Assembly (NCBI RefSeq): GCF_009765825.1
Contig: NZ_LMUR01000010.1
Span: 51,437-115,436 of the forward strand
From: Granulicella sp. L60
GTDB taxonomy: Bacteria; Acidobacteriota; Terriglobia; Terriglobales; Acidobacteriaceae
Direction: 5' to 3'
Length of the DNA stretch: 64,000 nucleotides
Made by a program: the position numbers and the translations under genes. Each line of letters begins with the position of its first letter. Position 1 is the stretch's first letter. Below, piece by piece: positions 1 through 8,613 of this stretch. The notes beneath the pieces are model-generated. The model had not been told where the DNA came from. It was given only the letters and a program-made list of their open reading frames with translations, and searched no databases.

Positions 1-1
1 C

Positions 2-1606
2 GGCTCCGCCATCACCCTCGAGACCAGCGAGCCTCTCTTCTACCTCGCCGCCGCCCTCAACACCTGCGGCTACGACGCCGACCTCGCCGCCTCCGCCCCG
101 ATTCGCCTCAAGGTCCGCGAAGAGATCAACGCCGAGGTCGCCTCCAGTCCCGCCGCCCGCACCAGCCGGGACGCACTCTGCAGCTACATCCGCCTCCACA
201 CCCTCAACGACAGCGGCCTCAACCTCGCCCAGTACATCTCCCTCGCGCTCTACGTCACCCCGCCGCCCGCCCTCACCCCCACTGCCGACGAGACCGAGCT
301 TCCCCCCGACGCCACCCAGGTCGTCAACATCCTTCCGCTGCTCCGAACCTTCGCCGAAGACATCCACCTCAACGCCATCTGGGGCGAGCACCGCACCGAG
401 TACGAAGCCCTCGTCAACCGCGTCCACGACCCCCTGACCAAGATGGTGCTCAACACCAACATCTACCTTCGCCTCCCCGTCAGCAGCTACGACGGCCGCC
501 GCTTCCTCGTCCTGCTCGAGCCCATGCTCGCACCCTCCTCCACCAACGCCCGCATCTACGCCAGCGACTACATCGTCGTCGCCTCGCCCGCCGGCGAACC
601 CCTCGGCGCGGTCCACATGGACGACATCCGCCACATCTATCTCCACTACGAGATCGAGCCCCTCGTCTATTCGCGTGCCTCCGCCATGGAGCGGCTCACG
701 CCCCTGCTCAAAGCCGTCCACGACTCCCCCCTCGAGTTCACCTACAAGTCCGAGATCGTCCCCCTCATCACCGAGTGCCTCATCAAGGCGATCGAGGCCC
801 ACACCATGGACGTAGGCATCCCCAAACCCCAGCGCCCCACCGTCGTCCGCGAGCGCACCGACATGGAGCGCTTCGACGCCGAGAACACCGCCTACGAGCA
901 TCAGGCCGAGGCCGTCCGCCGCAAGACCCTCGACCTCGACATGCGCCAGGGCTGGATCCTCGCCAACTACTTCTACGACCAGATCGCCCAGATGGAGAAG
1001 GACTCCGTCAGCCTCAAAGAAGACATCGGTCAGATGGTCTACGGCATGGACGTCGATCGCGAACGCAAGCTGGCCCGCGACATCGCCTTCCTTCCCCAGG
1101 GCACCCACGATGTCCTCAACCAGTCCGCAGCTCAACTTACCGGACTCCAGCTGGCTGAGATGAAGTTGTACAAAGGTGATCTCCCCGGCGCCTCCGAGAT
1201 CGCCAACAAGGTCCTCGCCGACCCCACCGGCGACCACGCCCAGGCCCACTACGTCCTCGCTCGCGTCAACCTCATGCAGCGTCAGCCCGGCGCTGCCATC
1301 GGCGACTTCCAGCAGGTGCTCGACACCTCCAAAGATCCCCGCACCCTCGCCTGGTCGCACATCTACTTAGGCAGACTCTACGACGTCAACCAGGAGCGCC
1401 CGAAGGCCGTAGCCGAGTATCAGGCCGCACTCGTCGTCCGCGACGCCCAGCCCGACACCAAGGCCGCCGCGGAAAAGGGCATCAAAGAACCATTCGCCGC
1501 ACCCAAGGTCGAGCACGCACCCCAGCCCGACGATGACGACGCTCCACTCGACCCAAGCGGCAAAGCGGAGAAGGAAGCCTACCGTCCGCCACCGCCGCCC
1601 CAGTAA
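2..1606 (+). CDS. TPR-like repeat protein, 5' end outside the window
   Basis: The frame is open from base 2 without a start codon, so the N-terminus lies upstream; about 534 codons are visible. The middle part is rich in charged helices (around window bases 840-1090). The C-terminal third (about 1130-1480) has the spacing of tetratricopeptide-like helix pairs, with phrases such as AHYVLARVNLMQRQPGAAI and LGRLYDVNQERPKAVAEY. The tail is proline-rich and acidic and ends PPPPPQ. A specific function cannot be named; a protein-interaction role is inferred from the repeats. It sits 62 bases upstream of rnc on the same strand and uses the same strongly C-ending codons. An internal ATG at 443 is not needed, because homologous-looking sequence continues upstream of it. 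Confidence 0.75.
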   Translation, partial: GSAITLETSEPLFYLAAALNTCGYDADLAASAPIRLKVREEINAEVASSPAARTSRDALCSYIRLHTLNDSGLNLAQYISLALYVTPPPALTPTADETELPPDATQVVNILPLLRTFAEDIHLNAIWGEHRTEYEALVNRVHDPLTKMVLNTNIYLRLPVSSYDGRRFLVLLEPMLAPSSTNARIYASDYIVVASPAGEPLGAVHMDDIRHIYLHYEIEPLVYSRASAMERLTPLLKAVHDSPLEFTYKSEIVPLITECLIKAIEAHTMDVGIPKPQRPTVVRERTDMERFDAENTAYEHQAEAVRRKTLDLDMRQGWILANYFYDQIAQMEKDSVSLKEDIGQMVYGMDVDRERKLARDIAFLPQGTHDVLNQSAAQLTGLQLAEMKLYKGDLPGASEIANKVLADPTGDHAQAHYVLARVNLMQRQPGAAIGDFQQVLDTSKDPRTLAWSHIYLGRLYDVNQERPKAVAEYQAALVVRDAQPDTKAAAEKGIKEPFAAPKVEHAPQPDDDDAPLDPSGKAEKEAYRPPPPPQ

Positions 1607-1668
1607 CCATCCGTCCGGCAGCTGCATCCATCCGGTAAAGTAGAGCGCAGAGGGGTCTTGATGACGAC

Positions 1669-2535
1669 ATGACGACGCGTCACAAAAAGCCCGGAGATTC
1701 CGCAAGCCCCGTACGTCCCGCACGTCCGGCCCGGCCAACCAAGCCGCAGCCCAACGGCGCCCCCGCGTCCATCTTCGATCACACCTTCAAGAACCCCGAC
1801 CTCCTCACCTGGGCCCTCACCCACCGCTCCCTCGCCTACGAGACCGACCCCTCCGCATCGCCCGATCCCGAAGCCGACAACGAGCAGCTCGAGTTCCTCG
1901 GAGACGCCGTTCTCGGCCTCGCCGTCGCCGAATCCCTCTTCCGCCGCTTTCCCTCCTCGCGCGAGGGCGAACTCACCCGTCTCCGCTCCTCGCTCGTCAG
2001 CCGCCGCCACCTCGGTGAAGTAGGCAAACGCATCGACCTCGGCTCTCTCCTCCGTCTCGGTCGCGGCGAAGAACAAAGCGGTGGACGCAGCAAACCCGCC
2101 CTCCTCGCCAACGCCATCGAAGCCGTCATCGCCGCCCTCTACCTCGACGGCGGCCTCGACGCCGCCCGTGCCTTCATCGAAAAGCAGATCATCGAACCCG
2201 CCGTGCCCGACCTCAACCTCGCCCTCCAGGCCAGCGAAACCTTCAGCGGAGCCATCGGCGACCACAAATCCGCTCTGCAGGAGCACCTCCAGGCCATCGG
2301 CGCAGGCCAGCCCCAATACGTCCTCACCGCCCAAAGCGGCCCCGACCATCAAAAACTCTTCCGCGTCGAAGTCCGCGTCGATGACGGCTCCGGCGGCTCC
2401 CGCGCACTCGCCGAATCCGAAGGCAGCACCAAGAAACAAGCCCAGCAGGAGGCCGCCCGCCTCGCCTTCCAGCGCCTGCTCTCCGAAGCCGCCGCTGTCC
2501 TCCCTGCCGCAGCCGAAATGGAGGCGACGAAGTGA
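1669..2535 (+). CDS. rnc: Ribonuclease III
   Basis: Endoribonuclease that cleaves double-stranded RNA in rRNA maturation and mRNA decay. The RNase III signature NEQLEFLGDAV is at residues 71-81, with metal-binding Glu75 and Asp79; a second acidic site, Glu151, lies in LANAIEAVIAALYLDGG. A C-terminal double-stranded RNA-binding domain covers roughly residues 205-275, ending in the typical GSTKKQAQQEAARLAFQRLL stretch. The length of 288 residues exceeds the usual 225-250 because of a basic, proline-rich N-terminal tail of about 35 residues. The stop codon overlaps the GTG start of the next gene (lepB) by four bases, which suggests translational coupling. This rnc-lepB arrangement is common in bacteria. 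Confidence 0.96.
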   Translation: MTTRHKKPGDSASPVRPARPARPTKPQPNGAPASIFDHTFKNPDLLTWALTHRSLAYETDPSASPDPEADNEQLEFLGDAVLGLAVAESLFRRFPSSREGELTRLRSSLVSRRHLGEVGKRIDLGSLLRLGRGEEQSGGRSKPALLANAIEAVIAALYLDGGLDAARAFIEKQIIEPAVPDLNLALQASETFSGAIGDHKSALQEHLQAIGAGQPQYVLTAQSGPDHQKLFRVEVRVDDGSGGSRALAESEGSTKKQAQQEAARLAFQRLLSEAAAVLPAAAEMEATK

Positions 2536-3380
2536 CCCCACCCGTCATCGCCTCCCAACCCCCGACCGCCTCTCCAGCCCCGCATCCACTCCCAGCCGAG
2601 CCCACCCGCCGCCATTCGTCCGCCCTTCACCACCCACCCGCGCATCACGAAAAAGCCGGCGTACTGCCCTCGCTCCAGTCCCTCCTCTACCTCATCGTCA
2701 TCGCCATCTTCATCATCACCTTCTGCGTCCAGCCCTTTCGCATCCCGTCAGAGTCCATGGAGTCCACCCTCCTCGTCGGCGACTTCCTGCTCGTCAACAA
2801 ACAGTCCGCCGCCCCCGACGGCTCCGGCACCCTCCTTCCCGCCGCCGCCATCCACCGCGGCGACGTCATCGTCTTCCACGACCCCGTCGACGCCACCCTC
2901 CACCTCGTCAAGCGCGTCATCGGCATCCCCGGCGACCACCTCCGCCTCCGCGACGGCCGCGTCTATATCAACGGCCGCGCCCTCGCCGAACCCTACGCCG
3001 TCTATCGCCCCAGCCCGCCCGACAACTTCCGCGACAACTTCCCCCGCCTCCAGTCCGCCGACCCCGAGATCGACTCCCGCTGGTGGATCCGCATGCGCTC
3101 CCTCATCGACAACGGCGAACTCATCATCCCCACCGGCAACTACTTCGTCCTCGGCGACAACCGCAACGACAGCGAAGACTCCCGCTACTGGGGCTTCGTC
3201 CCCCGCAACGCCATCGTAGGCAAACCCCTTCTCATCTACTTCTCCCTCCAGCAGCACGACTCCGACGGCTCCTTCCCGCAAAACGCCGTCGCCGCCCCAC
3301 CCGGCCACCATCCCTCCAGCAGAATCGACGCCGTCGTCGACTTCGCCCGCTGGAGCCGCGTCCTCCAAATCGTCCACTAG
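2532..3380 (+). CDS. lepB: Signal peptidase I (first of two tandem copies)
   Basis: Membrane serine protease that removes signal peptides from exported proteins. After a proline-rich cytoplasmic tail of about 45 residues comes one membrane segment (about 48-66). The catalytic serine motif is PSESM, with Ser75 as nucleophile. The general-base lysine is Lys127 in HLVKRVIGIPGD, followed by the family motif GDNRNDSEDSRYWGFV. The length of 282 residues is normal. The GTG start overlaps the rnc stop; no better downstream start precedes the membrane segment. The next gene is a paralogue with the same catalytic layout. Confidence 0.95.
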   Translation: MTPPVIASQPPTASPAPHPLPAEPTRRHSSALHHPPAHHEKAGVLPSLQSLLYLIVIAIFIITFCVQPFRIPSESMESTLLVGDFLLVNKQSAAPDGSGTLLPAAAIHRGDVIVFHDPVDATLHLVKRVIGIPGDHLRLRDGRVYINGRALAEPYAVYRPSPPDNFRDNFPRLQSADPEIDSRWWIRMRSLIDNGELIIPTGNYFVLGDNRNDSEDSRYWGFVPRNAIVGKPLLIYFSLQQHDSDGSFPQNAVAAPPGHHPSSRIDAVVDFARWSRVLQIVH

Positions 3381-3441
3381 CTCATTCGCCCTCTTCTCGC
3401 GCGAATTCCGCCCCCATCAGCGATACACTGATAGCTGCATC

Positions 3442-4254
3442 GTGGAGACGAACTTGACCAACACCCTGGAAACCGAAGCCAACATCCCCGAGACCACCCA
3501 GCAGGACCAGGCCGAGACCCCGCTCGAATCCCTCGCCTCCATCTGCACCGTCCTCGCCATCGGTCTCTTCGTCATGACCTTCATCTTCCAGAACTTCGAG
3601 ATCCCCTCCGCCTCCATGGTCAAGACGCTCCTCATCGGCGACCACGTCCTGGTGGACCGCATCGCCCTCGCCCCGCCCGCCAAGTGGGCACCCTTCGTCT
3701 TCTATCGTGACGTCCACCGCGGCGACATCATCGTCTTCTTCAAACCCGGCGAGCCCGACCTCTTCCTCGTCAAGCGCACCATCGGCATCCCCGGCGACCA
3801 CATCCACCTCCGCAACGGCGTCGTCTACCTCAACGGCGTCGCCCAGAACGAGCCCTACGCCGGCATGCCCGTCTCCGACGACAACCCCCAGCACGCCTTC
3901 AACGCCTACCGCGACGACTTTCCCGCCGTCCCCCCCGGCCCCTACGACCAGGTCACCGCAAGCTGGTCCGACGATCTCCCCAGCCACATCCAGGACGGCG
4001 ACCTCGTCGTCCCCCCCGGCAAAGTCTTCGCCATGGGCGACAACCGCACCGAATCCCTCGACGGCCGCTACTGGGGCTTCGTCCCCCGCGAAAACATCGT
4101 AGGCCGACCTCTATTCGTCTACTGGTCCTTCCAGACCCCCGCCGACCAGATCGACAAGCAGAGCATCGGCGAACGCATCAGCTTCATGGGCCACATCCTG
4201 GTCCACATCTTCGACGAAACCCGCTGGAAGCGTACCTTCCATCTCATCAAGTAA
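3442..4254 (+). CDS. lepB: Signal peptidase I (second tandem copy)
   Basis: Paralogue of the preceding gene, 270 residues, and likewise an inner-membrane Ser/Lys protease. There is one membrane segment at about 33-50. The nucleophile is Ser58 in PSASM and the general base is Lys111 in FLVKRTIGIPGD; GDNRTESLDGRYWGFV closes the catalytic domain. The GTG start at 3442 lies 61 bases after the first copy. A TTG at 3454 is an alternative start. The two copies differ clearly in the periplasmic insert between the Lys box and GDNR, so they may have different substrate preferences (inference). Confidence 0.95.
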   Translation: METNLTNTLETEANIPETTQQDQAETPLESLASICTVLAIGLFVMTFIFQNFEIPSASMVKTLLIGDHVLVDRIALAPPAKWAPFVFYRDVHRGDIIVFFKPGEPDLFLVKRTIGIPGDHIHLRNGVVYLNGVAQNEPYAGMPVSDDNPQHAFNAYRDDFPAVPPGPYDQVTASWSDDLPSHIQDGDLVVPPGKVFAMGDNRTESLDGRYWGFVPRENIVGRPLFVYWSFQTPADQIDKQSIGERISFMGHILVHIFDETRWKRTFHLIK

Positions 4255-4303
4255 AGAGGACATCGCCGGCGCAGGCACCTCCCGCCCGCGCCGGCCAATC
4301 GTC

Positions 4304-6025
4304 ATGCACGAAGCCGATCCAACCATCGAGCAGGCCGAAGCCTCCGGAGCGATCCCTCATCGCACCCTCCGCCGCCTCCTCTATCTCTCCTTCGCCGTCC
4401 TCGCGGTGATGCTCCTCGTCCTGCTTCCACCCCTCATCAACGTCAGCCGCTTCCAGCGCCGCATCGCCACCAGCATCGGCGACAGCCTCGGCCGCCCCGT
4501 CCACCTCGACAAGGTCAGCCTCAACCTCCTGCCCTTTCCCGGCTTCACCTTCGAAAACTTCGTCGTCGATGAAGACCCCGCCTTCGGCTCCGAGCCCATC
4601 ATCCGCGCCAACTCCGTCCGCGCCACCCTCCGCATCAGCTCCCTCTGGCGCAAACGCGTCGAGTTCTCCACCATCAGCTTCACCGAACCCAGCGTCAACC
4701 TCGTCCACACCGCAGCAGGGAAGTGGAACCTCCAGAGCATCCTCCTCCACGCCGCCCACATCGACGCCGCACCCACCAGCCAGCGCTCCGCCGGCCCCGC
4801 GCCCCGCTTCCCCTACATCGAAGCCACCGGCGCCCGCCTCAACCTCAAGCTCGACCAGGAAAAAACCCCCATCTCCCTCACCGACGCCGACTTCGCCCTC
4901 TGGCTCCCCGACCCCCAGCAGTGGCACCTCCGCCTCACCGCCCATCCCGCCCGCACCGACACCAACGTCTCCGACACCGGCACCCTCCAGGTCGAAGGCA
5001 CCCTCGGCCGCGCCCCCTCCTTTGCCCAGGTCCCCATCAACCTCCGCGGCGAGTGGAGCAACACCCCCCTCGGCCAGGCCAGCCAGGTCCTCCTCGGCCG
5101 CGACCTCGGCCTCCGCGGCGAGATGAGCGTCACCGCCAACGCCCAGGGAACCATCGGCAACAGCGCCATCCAGGCCACCGTTCACCTCACCTCCGTCCGC
5201 CGCGCCGAGTTCGTCCCCGAGCTCCCCCTCGCCCTCGACATCCAGTGCCTCTCCACCGCCACCGGCGACTTCCACGGCTTCGAGAACATCCACTGCAGCT
5301 GGCCCCCCGCCGGCTCCTCCAATGCTCCCACCCTCGCCATTACCGGAGCCGTCCCCGACATCCGCCGCCCCCAGGCCTCCGCCCTTGAGATCGGCACCCC
5401 CGGCCTTCCCGCCGCCACGCTACTGGGGTGGCTCCACGTCGCCAGCTCCCGCGTCCCCGCCAACCTCATCGCCGCCGGCACCCTCACCGGCGCGATCTTC
5501 TTCCGTCCCTCCTCCCCCGCACCGCTCCAAGGCCAGCTCCTCCTCACACGAGCCAGCCTCATCAACCCCCGCGCGGGCACCGCCCTCCAGGGCAACACCT
5601 CCCTCATCACCAGCGACATAACCCTCCAATCCCCACCCCAGCCCAACCAAACCCCAGCCAACACCCCCCGCAGCAACGATCCCCACCACAAATACAGCGC
5701 CCTCACCCCCACCGGCAGCGTCTTCCTCCTCACCCCCACCTCACTCGACCTCGGCGGAAGAGACCCCGCAACCCTCGACGGCCACTTCGACGCCACCGGC
5801 TACACCCTGCACCTCACCGGCATGGCCTCCATCGCCCGCCTCCAAACCCTCTCCACCGCCCTCCCTCAGTTCGGCGACGGCCTCGCCAAAGCCCTACCCA
5901 CCAACCGCGCCAGCGGCCCCTTCCGCGTAGACCTCACCTCCACACGCACGTGGGGCGGACCCCAAACCTGGACCGACAACACCACCGCCCACCCCGTCGC
6001 CACCCATCCCCACCACCGCCGCTAA
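4304..6025 (+). CDS. AsmA-like envelope protein
   Basis: A 573-residue protein with a short cytoplasmic N-terminus, one membrane segment at about 26-46 and a long periplasmic part. The segment right after the membrane anchor (VSRFQRRIATSIGDSLGRPV, then a VSLNLLPFPGF phrase) is the hallmark of the AsmA/DUF748 group, whose members are linked to outer-membrane biogenesis and lipid transport. The C-terminus is Pro/Thr/His-rich with low complexity, and the stop falls just before the repeat tract at 6081, so the tail may have been shaped by repeat drift. The start lies 49 bases after lepB, consistent with one transcription unit. Family assignment is fairly sure; the exact role is not. Confidence 0.75.
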   Translation: MHEADPTIEQAEASGAIPHRTLRRLLYLSFAVLAVMLLVLLPPLINVSRFQRRIATSIGDSLGRPVHLDKVSLNLLPFPGFTFENFVVDEDPAFGSEPIIRANSVRATLRISSLWRKRVEFSTISFTEPSVNLVHTAAGKWNLQSILLHAAHIDAAPTSQRSAGPAPRFPYIEATGARLNLKLDQEKTPISLTDADFALWLPDPQQWHLRLTAHPARTDTNVSDTGTLQVEGTLGRAPSFAQVPINLRGEWSNTPLGQASQVLLGRDLGLRGEMSVTANAQGTIGNSAIQATVHLTSVRRAEFVPELPLALDIQCLSTATGDFHGFENIHCSWPPAGSSNAPTLAITGAVPDIRRPQASALEIGTPGLPAATLLGWLHVASSRVPANLIAAGTLTGAIFFRPSSPAPLQGQLLLTRASLINPRAGTALQGNTSLITSDITLQSPPQPNQTPANTPRSNDPHHKYSALTPTGSVFLLTPTSLDLGGRDPATLDGHFDATGYTLHLTGMASIARLQTLSTALPQFGDGLAKALPTNRASGPFRVDLTSTRTWGGPQTWTDNTTAHPVATHPHHRR

Positions 6026-6080
6026 CCCCACCACCACCAGCCACACAAAAAACCACCAGCAACCACCCAAGCACCAGCAG

Positions 6081-6340
6081 TTGCCCTTACCTTGCAACCG
6101 TTGTTGTCTTTGCTGTTGCTGTTGTCGTTGCCTGCTCTTTTGTTTATCATCCCGTCGGGATCTGCGGTTGTCGTTGTCGTTGTCGTTGCTGTCGCTGTCG
6201 CTGTTGCTGTTGCTGCTGCTGCTGCGGTTGTGGTTGCTGTTGTTGTTGCCTGCCCTTTGGTTTGTCGTCCCGCAGGGATCCGCTGTTGTTTTGTCTTTGT
6301 TGTTGCCGTTGTTTTTGCTGTTGCAGCTAGGTACAGCGAA
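6081..6340 (+). repeat. GTT/GTC-rich low-complexity intergenic tract
   Basis: Almost pure trinucleotide-like repeats (gttgtc, gttgct, gttgtt) run for about 260 bases downstream of the AsmA-like gene. Open frames through it would code for runs of Cys, Leu or Val and are not credible genes. Two copies of a 44-base unit are embedded in it (listed separately). Similar tracts occur between genes in Terriglobia, as far as I recall; their function is not known to me. Confidence 0.8.
6127..6288 (+). repeat. Duplicated 44-base unit with a CCCG/GGGATC core
   Basis: Copy 1 is at 6127-6170 and copy 2 at 6245-6288. Both begin gttgcctgc, contain a short inverted core (tcccgtcggga in copy 1, tcccgcaggga in copy 2) and end in gttg. 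By eye they differ at about 8 of 44 positions and align without gaps. The core can form a tiny hairpin. The unit is embedded in the GTT-rich tract. Confidence 0.7.
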
Positions 6341-6404
6341 GCTTCAGCCTCGCGTCTAAGACCGCCGCCGCAAAGCGGCCTCCACTCTGCCGAAGACCGG
6401 GGGG

Positions 6405-6432
6405 CCCCAACGAGCGTTCTTGCTCGATGGGG
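6405..6432 (+). repeat. Stem-loop inside a probable dispersed intergenic element
   Basis: CCCCAACGAG at 6405-6414 pairs with CTCGATGGGG at 6423-6432 with one mismatch around an 8-base loop. The surrounding 6337-6470 sequence (many CGAAG/GCGAAAGGCGAAGCC phrases) has no coding frame and looks like a repeat-type intergenic element. That it is dispersed elsewhere in the genome is inference. Confidence 0.45.
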
Positions 6433-6611
6433 TGTAACGCCGGAGCGAAAGGCGAAGCCGAAGCGACTAAATATTCCCTTTGCCGTTGTCTCTCCTCCCC
6501 AACCCGCCCAAACCTTGTCAACCCCCAAACCCACGAAAACCCGCGCCAGCCGCGAACATTCGCGTGACGCATTAGTTATCCCCCAACCGCTATACTGGAT
6601 ACAGAGCATAG

Positions 6612-6638
6612 AAAAGCCCCGACAAAGTCGGGGCTTTT
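6612..6638 (+). terminator. Strong bidirectional Rho-independent terminator
   Basis: A perfect 12-base-pair stem, AAAAGCCCCGAC with its complement, surrounds an AAA loop. The A-run and T-run belong to the stem on both strands, so it can stop transcription from either side. On the - strand it lies about 150 bases beyond the end of the sigma/anti-sigma operon (stop at 6789). The sequence from 6641 to 6788 is AT-rich and I see no gene in it. Confidence 0.88.
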
Positions 6639-6788
6639 CCCATTAACAACCTAACCTGTTTATAAAGAAATATTTACCCGTAACCCATTTAGAATGAAAT
6701 TTTTACGAAGAGCTAATTTCGCAAATATATAAAATAAAAGACTTAGCGAGGGGGTATAGGGAGGGGAGGGGGTACCCCAAAACCAAAA

Positions 6789-7472
6789 CTAACCCCGAAC
6801 CGAGATCCCCGAGAACGTAAGCACAACCCGCCCGCGCACCGGAGCCCCAAAGACACTTGCTGGCTGAAACACGCTCATCAAGAGCTGATCCACCACCTGG
6901 CTCTTTACTGCTTCACTCTCAGGTCCGGAGACGATGTTGTAGTCGTACACCTGGCCAAGCTCGTTGACGTACGCCTCGACCACGATCATCGAGTCATGAT
7001 CGGTAACGATCGGACGAGCGTTCACCGCCGAGTACAGATAGTGAGGAGAGGTCATCGCGCCCAGCGGCTCGTCGTTCGCCATCACCGGCTCCGGCACAGC
7101 TACCATGCCGAGCAGCAGCGCAATGCCGCCCACCAGCACCACGGCACCGGCAAGACCAGCCGAGACCTGCACCAGCATAGGCCGTACGGCGTTGTCCCAC
7201 TTCAGGCTCACGGTATCGAGCCAGCTCGACTTGCGATGCGCTTGCTCGTGTGAGATCGCCAGCCGCAGCTTGAGACCGAGATCGGCAGGAGCCTTCGCCG
7301 GACCGAGAATGCTGAGCGACCGCTGCATACTCCGCAGCGCATCGAACTGTTCCGTGCAGGCGTCGCAGCTCTCCAGATGCGAGGCAATCTCCTGCATCTG
7401 CTGTCCGCTCACAGCACCATCGAGATAGTCGGAGAAAGAGGCTCGGCACTTCAGGCACAGTGGAGAGTTCAT
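6789..7472 (-). CDS. Anti-sigma factor with zinc-finger domain and TonB-like C-terminus
   Basis: A 227-residue single-pass membrane protein. The N-terminus carries a ZAS-type zinc motif, His32-x3-Cys36-x2-Cys39 (HLESCDAC), plus an upstream Cys pair (PLCLKC). The membrane segment is about 104-126. The periplasmic part (about 140-227) resembles a TonB C-terminal fold (VVEAYVNELGQVYDYNIVSG, VVLTFSG). Its ATG overlaps the stop of the upstream ECF sigma gene by four bases, the classical sigma/anti-sigma coupling. It likely holds the sigma factor at the membrane and releases it on an envelope signal (inference). Confidence 0.88.
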   Translation of the reverse strand: MNSPLCLKCRASFSDYLDGAVSGQQMQEIASHLESCDACTEQFDALRSMQRSLSILGPAKAPADLGLKLRLAISHEQAHRKSSWLDTVSLKWDNAVRPMLVQVSAGLAGAVVLVGGIALLLGMVAVPEPVMANDEPLGAMTSPHYLYSAVNARPIVTDHDSMIVVEAYVNELGQVYDYNIVSGPESEAVKSQVVDQLLMSVFQPASVFGAPVRGRVVLTFSGISVRG

Positions 7473-8188
7473 TGTGTCACCGTCCGATTAGATGTCTGGG
7501 ACTCAGCGTAGGACGCAGAATGGGACGACGCAATGACACTTCTGGTGCCGGGGGTGTCGAGCAGGATACGCAGGGCCGAACGCCCGCGCGTCAGCCGCGA
7601 CTTCACCGTGCCCAGATTGATGTTCAGGATCTCAGCGATCTCGTCGTACGCAAAGCCTTCGATCTCGCGCAGAATAACTACCGTGCGAAACGCCTCAGGC
7701 AACTGCCGGAGAGCCCCTTCGATCCGCTCGCGAACCTCAGCCTGCGCCGCATGGTCGAACGGAGAGTCGCCGCGATCGGCAAGCGTCGCGCTCAGCCGGA
7801 GTCCGCCATTGTCGGAATCGACGTCGGAGTCCGAGTCGAGCGAAGAGTCGATCGTAATCTCCTGCTTCTTGTGCCGCGACCACCAGCGCCGCTGGTTGGA
7901 CGCCTCGTGCAGCGCGATGCGATAGAGCCAGGTGCGCAGGCTCGCTTCGCCGTGGAAGCCGCGAATGCTGCGAAACACCTTGATGAAGACCTCTTGGGTG
8001 ATATCAGCGGCGTCGGCCGGATCATTCAGGCTGCGCGCAATTAGCGAGTAGAGAGGCTGATGATACTGCGCGATCAGAATGGCGAACGCCTCCTCGGAGC
8101 CGGCCTTCAGGTCGGCGACGAGTGCAGCATCCTCGGTCGAAATGCCAATCGCGCTGGCTAAATTGCCCACTATCGTGCCCGCCTGCAT
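7469..8188 (-). CDS. ECF-type RNA polymerase sigma factor
   Basis: A 239-residue sigma-70 family factor. Region 2 (about 35-105) includes DAADITQEVFIKVFRSIRGF and TWLYRIALHEASNQRR. Region 4 (about 160-215) includes LPEAFRTVVILREIEGFAYD and the helix-turn-helix NINLGTVKSRLTRGRSALR. An Asp/Ser-rich linker (SSLDSDSDVDSDN) separates them. It is the first gene of a two-gene operon with its anti-sigma factor. The palindrome at 8340-8360 and the tRNA promoter lie upstream on the other side, so the intergenic region serves both directions. Confidence 0.93.
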   Translation of the reverse strand: MQAGTIVGNLASAIGISTEDAALVADLKAGSEEAFAILIAQYHQPLYSLIARSLNDPADAADITQEVFIKVFRSIRGFHGEASLRTWLYRIALHEASNQRRWWSRHKKQEITIDSSLDSDSDVDSDNGGLRLSATLADRGDSPFDHAAQAEVRERIEGALRQLPEAFRTVVILREIEGFAYDEIAEILNINLGTVKSRLTRGRSALRILLDTPGTRSVIASSHSASYAESQTSNRTVTQ

Positions 8189-8339
8189 ATCGGGTACCCT
8201 CTACACTACGACTTGGTGAATCACCTTAGCAAATGCAGAGCCAGCGAAGCCCCGCAGAGAACAGCATCGGTCCAAAGACAAAGAGGTAACTGCGCCGCCG
8301 GCGGCCGAGTGCTCGCTCACTCTAATATCTTTAGACACC

Positions 8340-8360
8340 GGAACATACCAGATATGTTCC
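8340..8360. promoter_or_regulatory. Perfect 8-base inverted repeat, operator-like
   Basis: GGAACATA and TATGTTCC are separated by five bases. It sits just upstream of the putative -35 of tRNA-Ala and about 150 bases upstream of the sigma gene. A dimeric regulator site is plausible; none is identified. Confidence 0.5.
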
Positions 8361-8369
8361 CGAGTGACA

Positions 8370-8398
8370 TTGACGAATGCCACCGACTCCTCCAAAAT
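8370..8398 (+). promoter_or_regulatory. Putative promoter of tRNA-Ala
   Basis: TTGACG (8370-8375) is followed by a 17-base spacer and CAAAAT (8393-8398). The tRNA begins 23 bases after the -10 box. Confidence 0.55.
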
Positions 8399-8421
8399 AG
8401 AGAGAGTCCTTCCGCAAGAGT

Positions 8422-8497
8422 GGGCCTGTGGCGCAGCTGGGAGCGCGCTTCCATGGCATGGAAGAGGTCATCGGTTCGATCCCGATCAGGTCCACCA
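8422..8497 (+). tRNA. tRNA-Ala, anticodon GGC
   Basis: A complete cloverleaf with CCA encoded. The acceptor arms GGGCCTG and CAGGTCC contain the G3:U70 wobble that is the alanine identity element. The anticodon stem CTTCC/GGAAG encloses the loop ATGGCAT, giving anticodon GGC. The T-arm contains GGTTCGATCCC. An integrase gene starts 116 bases downstream in the same direction, so the 3' end of this tRNA is the likely attachment site of the following island. Confidence 0.96.
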
Positions 8498-8541
8498 AAC
8501 AACCTACCGTAAAATCAATCACTTAGAGCAAGGCCCAGAGT

Positions 8542-8561
8542 ATCGTACAGAAATCGTACAG
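8542..8561 (+). repeat. Direct 9-base repeat with 11-base period upstream of the integrase
   Basis: ATCGTACAG occurs twice (8542-8550 and 8553-8561), one helical turn apart, between tRNA-Ala and the integrase start. It could be an arm-type or excisionase site, or an operator of the integrase promoter. Confidence 0.55.
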
Positions 8562-8613
8562 CGGCCTATACTTTCCTTATGCGCGTTTACCGCGCAAGGA
8601 AAGGAGTGCTCCC

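Noticed and set aside
1579..2541. Long - strand frame opposite rnc
   Set aside because: It is a shadow produced by the biased third codon positions of rnc; its product is low-complexity Gly/Glu/Ala.
5428..6330. Frame encoding a run of Cys residues over the GTT tract
   Set aside because: It overlaps the AsmA-like gene in another frame and translates simple repeats; it is not a metal-binding protein.
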